64,000 nucleotides of DNA from contig JBAJFG010000188.1 in the NCBI GenBank assembly GCA_037903475.1, forward strand, positions 1,501,501 through 1,565,500, written 5' to 3'. Shown piece after piece: positions 53,801 to 58,882 of the stretch. Within the stretch, counting starts at the first letter, position 1; every line of letters starts with the position of its first letter. The notes beneath the pieces are model-generated. The model worked only from the letters and a program-made list of their open reading frames with translations. It had not been told where the DNA came from and did not search any database. Made by a program: the position numbers and the translations under genes. Source of the DNA: Ancylostoma caninum. Lineage: Eukaryota > Nematoda > Chromadorea > Rhabditida > Ancylostomatidae.

Positions 53801-56800
53801 CAAATCAAAACGCTAGTACTCATTTCACATCATTCGTCTCTACATGCGCTATCATTTCCAATGACTTTTATGTACAAACCATTCTCGTTTGGTTAAATTT
53901 TCGATGTCTGATTTCGAGCTGACATTTTGCTTCAGCTGCCACACGACTGTCACGAACTTGTGCATTCTTGGACTGCACCCCCCCCCCCCCGCTTCCTTCC
54001 CATTTTGGAAAGCTTTCTAAATTAATGAACTTTCATGAGAAGACTGTATTTTGACTCATCACTTGGGATCGATGCTATAATAAGCAATTTCATCGCTATT
54101 TTCGTTCAACATCCGCAATAAAACTGATCACAAAAAATTTGTCCAGCCCTCAAAGAGCTTGATGCTCAGTTCATTCTCTTAAAACGTATATTTCTATTTA
54201 GTTGAATCTCTCCATATTGAGGATTTCGATAGGACACGTTTTGCTCTGATCAACGTTCATGCGCATTTCTGGACAACTGATCTTGTTCGGTCGAAATAAC
54301 TCCGCGAAAATGTGAATATATGGAAAATCGTTCATCGTCAGTTTTTCAAAACCGTTGTACCCCGCTGCTTTTAATGCAGAGGCTTTTCTTATCAGTAGCT
54401 TGTAAATATGCTGCACCACTCCAATTCGTTTTCTCAGTATTAACCTCTTTAATTCAGTGTTTAGTAGAGGGACGCAGAGGGGTGACCCCGGGTCGCCCCG
54501 GGCGACCCATCTGCTACTGGCTGCGGAGACCACCGTATTAGTACAGCCATCAATGAGTAGCAATTTGGTATGGATAAGGTCATGTATGAGTAAACGTTGT
54601 GATGAATGCCAGCTTATGGTTAGGGCATGTCAGCAAAATAATATGATTGCAAGTGTGGCTAATATCGCACCCATAACTACCAATGGGCTGCAGTTTGGTA
54701 TGCAATACGTCACATATGGGTAGAAATGTTGTAAAATGGGTACCATCTAAGGTGCAGGGAACGTTGGCACATTTACCATGCGTAATCTTAACAACACATG
54801 TTGATCTTAGGCGCGGATCCATCACTGGAATCATCTGTAACCCTACACCCGTTGGTGGGGTTATCCATGAGTATCACTCGAGTATGAATATGAATGACAT
54901 TACTTATGGGTAAACATGTTTCCGTGTGCCAGTTGAGAGTTAGTGTACGTCGGCACGTTCACCATGGGTAACCTTGATGATACATCCTAGCCCTGAATAG
55001 AGAGATGAAGAAAGGTGCATATCTTTGCAAAAAAAAAACTGGTGCAACTAGCTAACATGATGATCGACTGAAGTGATTCATTGGAGATAGTGTAAAACAC
55101 CTGGGCACAGAATTGATTTCTTCTGTTAATTTTGCCAATACGCTACCGTTTTCATTGATAGTTCTTGTCTCCGTGCACCTGTCTGGTAGAAAAAAACCTG
55201 CCACTAGGTGTACGTATTAGTTTTATGGGGCAAGAGCTCATTGTACCCGAGCTGGAAAAGAAAATTGTAAAGAAGGGGTAGGAAAACCGAGCTCCGCTAG
55301 CAGAAACAGAGATCATTTTGTAGAAAGAATTCCCCCATTCACAGAGCAGAGCTGAAGAGCGCCTAATTACTGAAGTTATCTTGCTCTTGATTTTGGCAGT
55401 TCTAAAAAATAAAATAAATGAACACCATTACACCTTTGGTGTCATATCACTCTACTTATTGCCTTCTATACTGTTGTTGGTTTTAATGTAACATACATCT
55501 ATGTCTCTTGTCCTTCTTTCACGTGCTTTGCACTTACAAACATAAAAAGGATTTTTTGCAATATTTGTTATGGTTGGATAAATGCGATAAAATATGAATA
55601 AAATAACGGTAATATGAATAAAATATGCGCATTATAACAGTATCCTTTTCTCTACTAGAGCAATTGGAAAACCTTGAAAAAAACAAGCAGAATTTGGCTG
55701 CTTTCCTACTGAATTCTTGAAATTTTTTTTGCTGGAAAATCGTCCAAGAGGATTAGGCTGTTATTCGATGAACTCAACACGGATCTCAATTTTTATCGTA
55801 ATCCTCTTCTTGTAAGGTTATGAGAGTGTGCGGTTGGTACAGACTCACACGAAATCTAGTAGGACTCTTCTTTGACGCACTATTTATGAACATCGTATAA
55901 GTTTCGCAACGTAGCTTTATTTCTGTTGAGGATCACTGCAAGAATCCGAACGGAATGCCGATGACAACATAAAAATAACAATAACACGCAAAAAAATGTT
56001 ATGCTCCTTCACCGTACAAAGATGATCCTGTGAAATCTTCGATCTTCATTCTTCAATTTAAAATTCCCTTCTATTGCACACCTTTGGAGACTAAAGCATT
56101 TCAAACAATAACTTTAGATATATTTCCCAGCTGAAAAAATAGTATTTTGAGAAACACTCGAAAAGTTTCAAAGCGAAAACCAGTAGAAAAATTGCTGCGT
56201 GCGCTAGACTTCACTTTTGAGTCTAAATTGCTTGATAATCCCACGGATATGCGAAGTTTCGAACGATTAACGTTGTAAATCTTTTTAGCATGGAAATACT
56301 ATTAGCACTGATGTTGTGAATTTTTTTAGCCTCTTCTCTTCGAATTCTTCCGACTTTTCATTCGAATTTCGCGCCGACTCATCAGACGGAGCCTTATGGT
56401 GGGAGTCGGACTGGCCTGGATCCACCTCGAACGACTTCCTTATCATCCACCTCAGAAAGGCACAAGTGAACGTGGCCGTAAACCTTGGGAACGACCTGTT
56501 GAAGTCCGTCTTTACGAGCAAACCACTGGATCGCGGAAAATGGCATCGTGTCGCTGTTGAGAGGTGGGAACTTTCGTAGAAAATGAAATTCTGCAGCGAA
56601 CTAGAAACTGGGCTGAAAAACGAAGCTGTGGCGTTGTGAGGAGAAGCAATTTTCTTTTTTGTTTCTTTTTCCTGTATATTGATAGGCTTCTTAAGAGGCT
56701 GTATTCCTGCTTCGATGAACACGCATCGTCTCAAGTCCGCTTGGATCTGAACGCATAACATAATTTGAAAAAACCTTCCTGGGTACTGAGGCGGAAAATT

Positions 56801-58189
56801 CCAGGAAGCATTAGGTCTCGTGCTGAAGCTGGTGATTTCGTATTCATACACCATGTACCACAGAAATTTGCAGTGGTCGAACTCTTTGCAAACGCGTTCC
56901 AGGACAGGTCAGAACGGCATGCATGGGATCAAGGTTAATTGAAAAGGATGATATCAATGAAATATGTGGATGCGCAGGCGATCAGTGTGCCAAGATGTAA
57001 GTGGCGTAGCACGTGCTGCGAATCACGACCATGCAGGAGTCATCTGTACCATGATGAGAATGGTGTCACTACTTTATTTATTTATTTATTTATTTATTTA
57101 TTCACTCATTTACCGATACGCTCTCTAATATGGACGCTAGAAAATATTACTGTAAGTGTTTCTAGACAGAGTACTAAAATCCACGAGTGCAGAATACAAG
57201 ATACAAGTGTAGTTAAGTAGTTACTGCAGTAATATTGTAGTAATTACGTGAGCATGTAATACGCAAAGAGACTTGTCATGGAATGCTGTTAAAAGTGGCG
57301 GGTCTAGAAATAAATAAATATAACGAGTCGGAGGATAAAAAAAATTTAATGATAATTTTTTTCCTGAAAAAAATACGTCAAGCTTTAGCGCTTCACTGGA
57401 ATTTAAAAAAATTGCCTATTTTTGAAGAGATCATAAATACAGAAAGTCATTTAAGATGCATTCAGAGATTTCAGTGGAATGCAGAAGCTCACACACGCCG
57501 CACCGCTTGCGTCTTGCCACTCTGATTGTCTGCGCATCCACACATCCCATAGATCTCACTACCGATCCCGTGATGCGGCACGTACCAGCTCTCTCGGGCC
57601 ACTGGGATCCGTATGAAGTGTTTGAAGATCAGTGGGAATTAGGATATAACAGCTTCCAGAGTTTTGAGCGGAATCCAATGCCTAATCTTCCAGTCATATG
57701 GTCAACGGATCTCTTCGATAGAAAAATTCATATTTCATCCATCTGTGACTCTTCCCATCTATTCAAATTTTCCTCACGACTCAGTGAACTTTTCGCATTC
57801 AAAAGGGAAAGTTCAGAAGAGGTTCTGGAAAGAATTCTGTTGTCCGCACCACAAAGGATTGCCCTGCTTGCCCTTTTGAGATGTTGTAATTCTAGACGCG
57901 AGCACAGGACGACAGTGAGCGTCGACGGCAAGCTGACAACAATCGTGTCTTCTGAGGGAGCCACGCGGTTGAATACGAATGGGCTTGTGTACCTCGGTGA
58001 GAACGTGACTGCGATGTCCTTCACCTCAAGTAGAATTCTTTTGAATTTATAGGAGGACGCCATGGTGATGCTAAACGCTTCCGAATAAAGGGAACATTCA
58101 CTGGATGCGTGAGACGCGTGAAGATTAACGGGATTCTCTTGGATTTGGTGAACGATGCGGTCTCGTCTAGCACTCCAGCGCAGTGCTAG
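8780..58189 (+). CDS. agr-1: Agrin-like heparan-sulfate proteoglycan, C-terminal half (18 exons, 5' end outside window)
   Basis: Exons: 8780-8843, 8936-9030, 9194-9359, 9465-9574, 11250-11372, 11430-11522, 13414-13508, 13567-13661, 29904-30077, 31025-31107, 33207-33335, 34231-34351, 34742-34850, 35185-35337, 52167-52282, 56330-56563, 57896-57996, 58053-58189. Every junction has GT/AG borders and the phases match across all 17 introns, giving 731 residues plus a partial first codon. Domains in order are LE, LE, follistatin/Kazal, short linker, LG1, LG2, a Ser/Thr-rich linker, and LG3 ending in Cys and stop. This LE-LE-FS-(LG)3 order is known from agrin, a secreted basement-membrane proteoglycan whose LG domains bind cell-surface receptors. 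SEA and EGF modules of vertebrate agrin are not seen. The first exon needs one upstream base, so earlier exons exist; none was found in 1-8779. Perlecan-like or another LG proteoglycan is the alternative, but the LE-LE-FS block favours agrin. Confidence 0.85.
8936..9030 (+). CDS. agr-1: agrin exon: second half of LE domain 1
   Basis: The acceptor is AATACAG and the donor GTAAGT. It encodes CRAGVGGAKCDHCLPGFWG and onward to SCK, supplying cysteines five to eight. The GxxGxKCxxCxPGFWG pattern is diagnostic of laminin-EGF domains. It joins the previous exon through a split Arg codon. Confidence 0.88.
9194..9359 (+). CDS. agr-1: agrin exon: LE domain 2
   Basis: A single exon holds the whole second laminin-EGF domain: PCGCSSFGSSRADCEQSTG, then RCECSRGARGEKCERC and a final SGC, eight cysteines in all. 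The DCEQxTGxCxC string is typical of the second LE domain of agrin. The donor is GTAGGG. A 163-aa antisense reading frame over this exon is a shadow. Confidence 0.9.
9465..9574 (+). CDS. agr-1: agrin exon: follistatin-type N-terminal part of FS domain
   Basis: Preceded by CTCCTTCAG and followed by GTTAGT. It encodes SCSFLKCHHGAKCVESN and then GLPDCKCPEHC: the EGF-like subdomain that opens a follistatin/Kazal module, with the first six of ten cysteines. The next coding exon is 1.7 kb downstream. Confidence 0.85.
11250..11372 (+). CDS. agr-1: agrin exon: Kazal part of FS domain
   Basis: Preceded by TTTCTTCAG. It encodes VCGSDGTTYEDMCQL and then FACKH to GICPQ, a canonical Kazal core completing the ten-cysteine follistatin module. 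The donor is GTACAT. The following 57-nt intron is a multiple of three and contains no stop in this frame. Confidence 0.9.
11430..11522 (+). CDS. agr-1: agrin exon: hydrophilic linker with a cysteine pair
   Basis: This exon was chosen because it is in phase with both neighbours. The acceptor GTCGTTCAG is good, while the donor is the weak GTTTTTTTT. It encodes an Arg/Asn/Glu-rich linker and then VDACLTANCSANT. The two cysteines could be a remnant of an EGF or other small module between FS and LG1. The weak donor makes the 3' border less certain than those of other exons. Confidence 0.6.
11586..12140 (-). mobile_element. Tc1-like element fragment in agrin intron
   Basis: The terminal repeats CAGAGTGGCGAAAAAATAAG and, inverted, CAGGGTGGCGAAAAATTACG are flanked by TA on both sides (11584-11585 and 12141-12142). 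The minus strand encodes SMKKRINACIKAYGRH, like the C-terminal end of a Tc1-family transposase. At 555 bp it is less than half of a full element. It sits 63 bp after the 11522 splice donor. Confidence 0.75.
12141..13413. other. Agrin intron between linker and LG1
   Basis: No coding segment is recognised. A segment near 12675 (CACGACGCTACAGCCGCGC) is repeated imperfectly near 12998 (CACGACGCCGCAGCCTTGC). A SEA or EGF exon could be hidden here, but the flanking exons splice in phase without one. Confidence 0.5.
13414..13508 (+). CDS. agr-1: agrin exon: LG1, N-terminal strands
   Basis: Preceded by TTTTGCTTCAG and followed by GTGAGTATG. It encodes EHEHSLNLAMDGKRAYKVRR and then SLHVNITFT, the opening beta strands of a laminin-G domain. 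It is followed after 58 nt by an in-phase exon that continues the fold. Confidence 0.75.
13567..13661 (+). CDS. agr-1: agrin exon: LG1, second segment
   Basis: Encodes VVSHSSNGVILFAKGDKSSF and then ALRCEMRRIVA; SNGVILF is the typical G-x-L-L strand of LG domains. It ends in phase 2 at GTAAGT, which fits the exon that starts 16.2 kb away at 29904 and forms an Asp codon. Confidence 0.78.
15184..15272. mobile_element. 89-bp MITE with AGGGTGGCCCA termini
   Basis: AGGGTGGCCCACAGTCATCG at the left and, in inverted form, AGGGTGGCCCATAATTATGG at the right define a very short inverted-repeat element. It is similar in style to Tc1/mariner-derived miniature elements and shares the GGGTGGC start with the Tc1-like copy at 11586. 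Confidence 0.6.
17153..18506. mobile_element. Mariner-like element with TTAGGTTGTCGGA ends
   Basis: The left end TTAGGTTGTCGGAAAAGTTT and the inverted right end TTAGGTTGTCGGATAGGTTC enclose 1,354 bp. A nested palindrome within it pairs about 17310-17355 with 17735-17785 (ACTGCTCCTAATC and its inverse). A third partial terminus (GGCAACCTAATA) follows at 18522-18534. No intact transposase is visible. Confidence 0.6.
19827..20212. mobile_element. 386-bp fold-back element, copy A
   Basis: The ends CAGGAAGCTTAAAAACAGTG and, inverted, CAGGAAGCCTAAAGAACGTG flank a core with repeated 'CCCATGCAAAACCCATGC' strings. A related copy lies at 33617-33882. Overlapping frames on both strands reflect the internal repeats and not coding. 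Confidence 0.65.
21302..21380 (-). CDS. Candidate isolated exon with acidic segment
   Basis: On the minus strand a 79-nt open segment is bordered by a TCTTCCAG acceptor and a GTGAGC donor. It encodes KTTISIDTATGKDVLEDDSY and then DSESEE. The acidic Ser/Glu composition differs from random translations nearby. No partner exons were found, so this may be a chance structure inside the 16.2-kb agrin intron. Confidence 0.2.
21415..21672 (-). repeat. Repeat ending in CAGTGGTGGACGC (hAT-like terminus), copy 1
   Basis: The right edge reads GCGTCCACCACTG after a C-run, and the inside contains TCATTTTTATTATCCTTTTT and a 'CAGGGTCCCTAAATTGACGG' segment. It matches the copy at 30292-30560, which begins CAGTGGTGGACGC. 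The 5' edge is uncertain. Confidence 0.45.
22670..22780. repeat. TTCGAATA satellite, block 1
   Basis: Repeated TATTCGAAT/ATTCGAATAT units occur here, resume at 23045-23085 after a SINE, and recur at 24485-24655 and briefly at 36730-36750. The unit is self-complementary, so the block can pair with itself. Confidence 0.75.
22788..23040 (+). mobile_element. tRNA-derived SINE, copy 1
   Basis: An A-box-like TGGCGCAGTGGTA (22797-22809) and a B-box-like GGTGATTCGATC (22838-22849) are spaced as in a tRNA promoter. They are followed by about 190 bp of non-tRNA tail shared in inverted form with 29250-29525. It is inserted in the TTCGAATA satellite. Confidence 0.65.
24485..24655. repeat. TTCGAATA satellite, block 2
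   Basis: About 170 bp of degenerate TATTCGAATATTCGAA units, the same family as at 22670-22780. The reading frame across it (repeated Ile-Phe-Glu-Tyr-Ser) is produced by the repeat. Confidence 0.8.
25704..25769. repeat. (GA)n microsatellite
   Basis: A purine tract of GAGAGA with occasional AAG interruptions, about 65 bp, in the large LG1 intron. No function is implied. Confidence 0.9.
28020..28265 (+). repeat. Dispersed repeat family R1, copy 1
   Basis: It contains TGTGCTGGCT, GACGTGTCC, GATCAAC and the run 'TATACCGTTGGA-TC-GCGTGTCG' and matches 31395-31640 in the same order and orientation with numerous substitutions. No terminal repeats are visible. Confidence 0.6.
28895..28978 (-). repeat. 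tRNA-Leu/Ser-like pseudogene or SINE head
   Basis: On the minus strand, GGTGGCCGAGTAG resembles the A-box of class II tRNAs and GGGTTCGGAGCCC resembles a B-box. The spacing of about 45-50 bp fits a tRNA-Leu or tRNA-Ser with a variable arm. Acceptor-stem pairing (AAGCGAT against CGTCC) is poor, so this is more likely tRNA-derived than functional. Confidence 0.45.
29250..29525 (-). mobile_element. tRNA-derived SINE, copy 2
   Basis: This is the inverted relative of 22788-23040. It shares 'GGTACCAGTTTACCGAC', 'CAGTACAGTGACTTG' and 'CGCATTCGACTTCATCTGAG', with a B-box-like GGTTTGATCCC on the minus strand and a poly-C run where copy 1 has CCTCCAGGG. Confidence 0.65.
29630..29745. repeat. TACCCATGGGTA-type repeat, single unit
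   Basis: It carries 'CACCCATAAATGACG', 'CTGTGGGTAATTATACCCAT' and 'GATGCAGTGGGGCTC'. It belongs to the family best seen at 46140-46385. Confidence 0.45.
29904..30077 (+). CDS. agr-1: agrin exon: LG1, third segment
   Basis: Preceded by CTAATTTTCAG. It encodes FGRDALYSSERL, then KIALTWNGRTASLRVGG and onward to LSIGQY. The pattern K-I-x-L-x-W-N-G-R-x-A-x-L-x-V-G-G corresponds to the central LG strands usually written W-H-x-V-x-V-x-R-x-x-x-x-x-L-x-V-D-G. The donor GTCTGT is non-optimal. GC content is clearly above that of the surrounding intron. Confidence 0.85.
30292..30560 (+). repeat. CAGTGGTGGACGC repeat, copy 2
   Basis: Starts CAGTGGTGGACGCAGCTGCG with a G-run, then an A/T-rich core with CATTTTTATTATCATTTTT and a CAGGGTGCCCAAGGTGACAG segment parallel to copy 1 at 21415-21672. 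A terminus of this kind is typical of hAT-type miniature elements, but no second end was found. Confidence 0.45.
31025..31107 (+). CDS. agr-1: agrin exon: LG1, C-terminal strands
   Basis: Preceded by TATTTTTTCAG and followed by GTATAT. It encodes GQSFTGRIVQLSMNGRDV and then SDLALCS, matching the LG ending F-x-G-C-I-x-x-L-x-x-N-G. The usual Cys after FTG is Arg here, while the final Cys is kept. Confidence 0.85.
31395..31640 (+). repeat. Dispersed repeat family R1, copy 2
   Basis: Matches 28020-28265 through 'GATGTGCTGGCT', 'TTGACGTGTCCAGTCGAT', 'AAACTGTTACAGACCCCGTC' and 'TATACCGTTGGAGTCGGCGT'. Confidence 0.6.
31685..32692 (-). pseudogene. Frameshifted mariner transposase
   Basis: Reading the minus strand from 32692, MDFSKQYICSRFKSGESA begins a mariner-type N-terminus. 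A central frame gives PKAGLRPLKVMVTVWHDCKG and then IIHYKLLP. A later frame gives FLLDDAHPHIARATRQML, and the last ends FMPKVSRGFPEIVEE at 31685. The family normally has one frame of about 340 residues; here at least three frames are used, so it is dead. Terminal repeats were not located. Confidence 0.8.
33207..33335 (+). CDS. agr-1: agrin exon: LG2, first segment
   Basis: The acceptor is GAGTTTCAG; a second AG six bases upstream (exon start 33201) would add two residues in the same frame. It encodes PVLFENGAYIELAHVGVEVK and then LQVVLSVRPLSKE, the opening of an LG domain. The donor is GTGAGC. Confidence 0.8.
33617..33882. mobile_element. Fold-back element, copy B
   Basis: The ends GACCTAGAAACAGCGTTTTG and, inverted, GACCACCTAGGAGTCGTGTT resemble those of the 19827-20212 element, as do internal CATGCATGTCCTAATCGTGG and GACCATTGCTGGCATAGAAC. 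It lies in an LG2 intron. Confidence 0.55.
34231..34351 (+). CDS. agr-1: agrin exon: LG2, second segment
   Basis: The acceptor AAATTTTGCAG was chosen over the AG at 34205 because only it continues the phase of the previous exon. It encodes GLVFMWSSWAKRSDATYVAL and then PYLFLDIGSGTVTL, the G-L-L-x-x and G-S-G strands of an LG fold. The donor is GTAAGT. Confidence 0.82.
34742..34850 (+). CDS. agr-1: agrin exon: LG2, third segment
   Basis: The acceptor is GAATTTCAG; another AG at 34723 (exon start 34724) is also in phase and would add six residues, including a Cys. It encodes GGPIAMASWTTIKFEVDPSN and then AVLSLNDS, the S-W-x-x-I-x-x-E-V strand and the L-x-L-N-D turn. It ends in phase 0 at GTAGGT. 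Confidence 0.8.
35185..35337 (+). CDS. agr-1: agrin exon: LG2, C-terminal segment
   Basis: Preceded by CCGTTTGCAG and followed by GTTCGT; it is exactly 51 codons in phase 0. It encodes VFLGGIHGG and then FSGELRRLSINERPFDL. The LG consensus F-x-G-C has Glu instead of Cys here, so this domain lacks its usual C-terminal disulfide. Confidence 0.82.
35912..36034. mobile_element. 123-bp MITE with perfect 9-bp target duplication
   Basis: The left GGGTGTATATCATCGTGAGG and the right, inverted, GGGTGTGTATCATCGTGAGG form the TIR. GCTTGAGTG occurs directly before it (35903-35911) and directly after it (36035-36043). A 9-bp duplication is typical of mutator-like elements. A partial relative (GAGGAGAAATAGG) is seen near 38850. 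Confidence 0.75.
37490..37640. repeat. TACCCATGGGTA-family repeat with short tandem 'CCCATGGTGTAGCAGTAAAA'
   Basis: 'GAATGCATCATTGATATTAC' and 'CGGTAATCTCAATGATGCAT' are the inverted ends seen in the 46140-46385 family. Three direct copies of a 20-bp 'CCCATRGTGTRGCAGTAAAA' unit follow at about 37606-37668. Confidence 0.55.
38022..38049. repeat. (GGA)n microsatellite
   Basis: GGTGGAGGAGGAGGAGGAGG tract just downstream of the stop codon of the nested minus-strand gene. No function is implied. Confidence 0.85.
38185..38518 (-). CDS. Nested two-exon gene: 74-aa secreted precursor, neuropeptide-like
   Basis: The CDS is complement(join(38185..38339,38449..38518)). The 109-nt intron has a GTGAGT donor and a TTTGCAG acceptor and is spliced within an Asp codon. 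Residues 1-20 are a strong signal peptide (MRALRALLALLLAILATTQA). The rest carries two KR dibasic sites: DYPLPKR, then SFQHIWRNIQMQMPGSQKR, then TESLSRARANAYYRLG and a TAG stop. A Gly directly before the stop could be used for amidation, giving a ...YYRL-amide end. The reading frame is open upstream of the chosen Met for about 27 codons; the Met was chosen because the signal peptide follows it. The gene lies inside the 16.8-kb agrin intron on the opposite strand, and both exons are much richer in GC than their surroundings. I do not recognise the family. A small antimicrobial or other secreted peptide is an alternative. Confidence 0.65.
39080..39542. mobile_element. 463-bp palindromic element flanked by TTAA
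   Basis: The arms run from AGGCAGCAGGAGCTGAAATC inward to a centre near 39312 and back to its inverse, with TTAA on each side (39076-39079 and 39543-39546). The arms include GGAACATTCGTCGCGAA and CGGACGAGTTTT and differ by scattered changes. TTAA target use suggests a piggyBac-type miniature element. Four overlapping frames here are palindrome artefacts. Confidence 0.7.
40647..40940. mobile_element. 294-bp MITE with CAGTMATSGGCGTAGAATCT ends
   Basis: The left end CAGTCATCGGCGTAGAATCT is preceded by TA, and the right end AGATTCTACGGCG-ACATTACTG is its approximate inverse. This style is that of a Tc-type non-autonomous element. No coding content. Confidence 0.5.
41471..42746 (-). mobile_element. 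Full-length but dead mariner element
   Basis: TTAGGTTGGTGCGAAAATAA at the left and, inverted, TTAGGTTGGTGCAAAAATAA at the right are near-perfect terminal repeats with TA on both sides (41469-41470, 42747-42748). The 1,276-bp length is that of an intact mariner. The minus strand keeps LHDN, then FPENLDDFFRENFLED and FGDFRRSWQNC, typical of the transposase C-terminus, but in several frames with stops. Confidence 0.85.
45730..45986. mobile_element. 257-bp fold-back MITE, copy 2
   Basis: Same termini (TACTCTGATAACTGTGCAG and its inverse), length and arms as 7578-7834. The arms of this copy match each other slightly less well in the middle (TTGACGAGGGACGGC). Confidence 0.85.
46140..46385. repeat. 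Two tandem units of a TACCCATGGGTA repeat
   Basis: Two units of about 117 bp each begin GGGGCCGCATG-AT-ATTCAGATT and carry an inverted partner 'TTACCTTGGGTAATCTCCTTG'. Other members lie at 29630-29745, 37490-37640, 48940-49090 and 54545-54990. Confidence 0.6.
47583..48459. mobile_element. Mariner-like element with TTAGGKTGATSAAAAG ends
   Basis: The left end TTAGGTTGATCAAAAGAAAT and the inverted right end TTAGGGTGATGCAAAAGGAA enclose about 877 bp. It encloses only short minus-strand open stretches and no intact transposase. Confidence 0.6.
48940..49090. repeat. TACCCATGGGTA-family repeat
   Basis: 'CGAGCCTTGGATGCACCATT', 'TTATACCCATGGATG', 'ACATGGGTAAGCATACTG' and a final 'CCATGGTGCATCCGGACCGAG' define a unit of the family with partly inverted ends. 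Confidence 0.45.
52167..52282 (+). CDS. agr-1: agrin exon: Ser/Thr-rich linker and start of LG3
   Basis: The acceptor TTCGCCACAG at 52166 gives phase 0, which matches the exon ending at 35337. It encodes DTSYPSALTQTFTDASSSEH and then GVFLNGTEEYAYLSG. An AG at 52206 would start the exon at the LG3 edge but needs an extra, unseen exon to fix the phase. The Ser/Thr run is a plausible glycosylated hinge. Confidence 0.72.
52650..54533. mobile_element. 1.9-kb giant fold-back element
   Basis: Arms 52650-53290 and 53895-54533 are inverted copies of each other with only scattered differences. Each arm starts GTCTCCGCAGCCAGTAGCAG, has a GC-rich hairpin 'GGGTCGCCCGGGGCGACCC' and ends beyond a run of 11-14 G (or C). 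The loop 53291-53894 has a 39-bp direct duplication 'ACTTCGCTTTTATGACTTCA' near 53683 and 53726. Mirror-image reading frames of 105 and 121 residues occur in the two arms; no known domain is recognised in them. It sits in the LG3 intron at 52283-56329. Confidence 0.8.
54545..54990. repeat. TACCCATGGGTA-family repeat cluster
   Basis: At least three degenerate units with 'CATGGGTAACCTTGATGATAC', 'TTTACCATGCGTAATCTTAA' and 'CTTATGGGTAAACATG' motifs. It adjoins the right arm of the giant fold-back; related strings occur on the left side near 52600. Confidence 0.5.
54991..56329. other. Intronic A/T-rich DNA
   Basis: No gene or clear repeat is recognised up to the LG3 exon at 56330. Confidence 0.6.
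56330..56563 (+). CDS. agr-1: agrin exon: LG3, main body
   Basis: Preceded by GAATTTTTTTAG and followed by GTGGGA. It encodes FSFEFRADSSDGALWWESD, then FLIIHLRKAQVNVAVNLG and finally RGKWHRVAVER. DGALWW, the V-N-x-x-V-N-L-G strand and the K-W-H-R-V-x-V-E-R motif are textbook LG features. The 189-aa antisense frame over it is a shadow. Confidence 0.9.
57070..57103. repeat. (TTTA)n microsatellite
   Basis: Eight TTTA units in the intron between LG3 exons. No function is implied. Confidence 0.9.
57896..57996 (+). CDS. agr-1: agrin exon: LG3, fourth segment
   Basis: Preceded by GTAATTCTAG and followed by GTGAGA. It encodes TTVSVDGKLTTIVSSEG and then LNTNGLVYLG, the L-x-V-D-G strand and the L-Y-L-G strand of an LG domain. 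The frame happens to stay open 440 nt upstream into the intron, which is not evidence of coding there. Confidence 0.88.
58053..58189 (+). CDS. agr-1: agrin last exon: LG3 C-terminus and stop
   Basis: Preceded by GAATTTATAG. It encodes GGRHGDAKRF, then FTGCVRRVKINGILLDLVND and ends STPAQC-stop (TAG 58187-58189). The F-T-G-C and terminal Cys form the usual LG disulfide pair, so the protein ends exactly at the domain edge. No clear AATAAA follows within the next few hundred bases. Confidence 0.9.
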
Positions 58190-58882
58190 CCCTTTTCAGC
58201 TAGTTTTAGGTTGCTGCTATACTATTCGAGGATTATGGCGGATCTGGTCGATCAGGCGTGCCGACATTGATTTTGGCATATATCGATCGTGGGCGACGCG
58301 TCGCTGACGCCGTCGCTGCTGTGATCGTTCCGCGATCGATACATATCTAAACCACTGCTGTCGCGTGACAGCGACCCAAAACGCCATACTCCCCGAGGGG
58401 TGTAGCAGCAGCCCTAGGGAACAGAACTATGTTGTCCTGGCCTAGGTCTCGTAACTACTGTAATTTTTTTTGTATGGATGGAGCAGTGAGGAAAAGCTTC
58501 CAAAACCTACTGGTGATCTGATTTCTCATTAGAATGTTTTTTCTTTGTTTTTTTTTGTGTTGATGTATTGGTCTGTTCAGTGAAACGGAGAGAACCACAA
58601 TATTTATTACATACATAAACGTTTCCCACACTTTGTCCAGTACGACTGAAAACGTTGAAAGACAGAAATGGAGCGGTATTGTAAAATGATATCATTCTCT
58701 GGTACAGACAGGAAGACTCGGTAAACGCTTCCATTCATCAGAGGTCAATCTGATTCGAGTAGGATGCTCTGGAATGTGTAGATTGTAGTTGATGAGAGGC
58801 ATATCTACTTTTTTTAGTTCAAAAGTTTTGTGATTTTTTTCTTCGTTGACTTTTTTTCACCACAACTTTAGCGCACTATTAT

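Noticed and set aside
56285..56854. 189-aa minus-strand open frame, the longest in that area
   Set aside because: It is antisense to the LG3 exon 56330-56563 with its clear KWHRVAVER motif; the frame has no recognisable domain.
57456..58052. 198-aa + frame taken as one coding block
   Set aside because: Only 57896-57996 fits LG3 and splice phases; the upstream 440 nt is intronic repeat that happens to be open.
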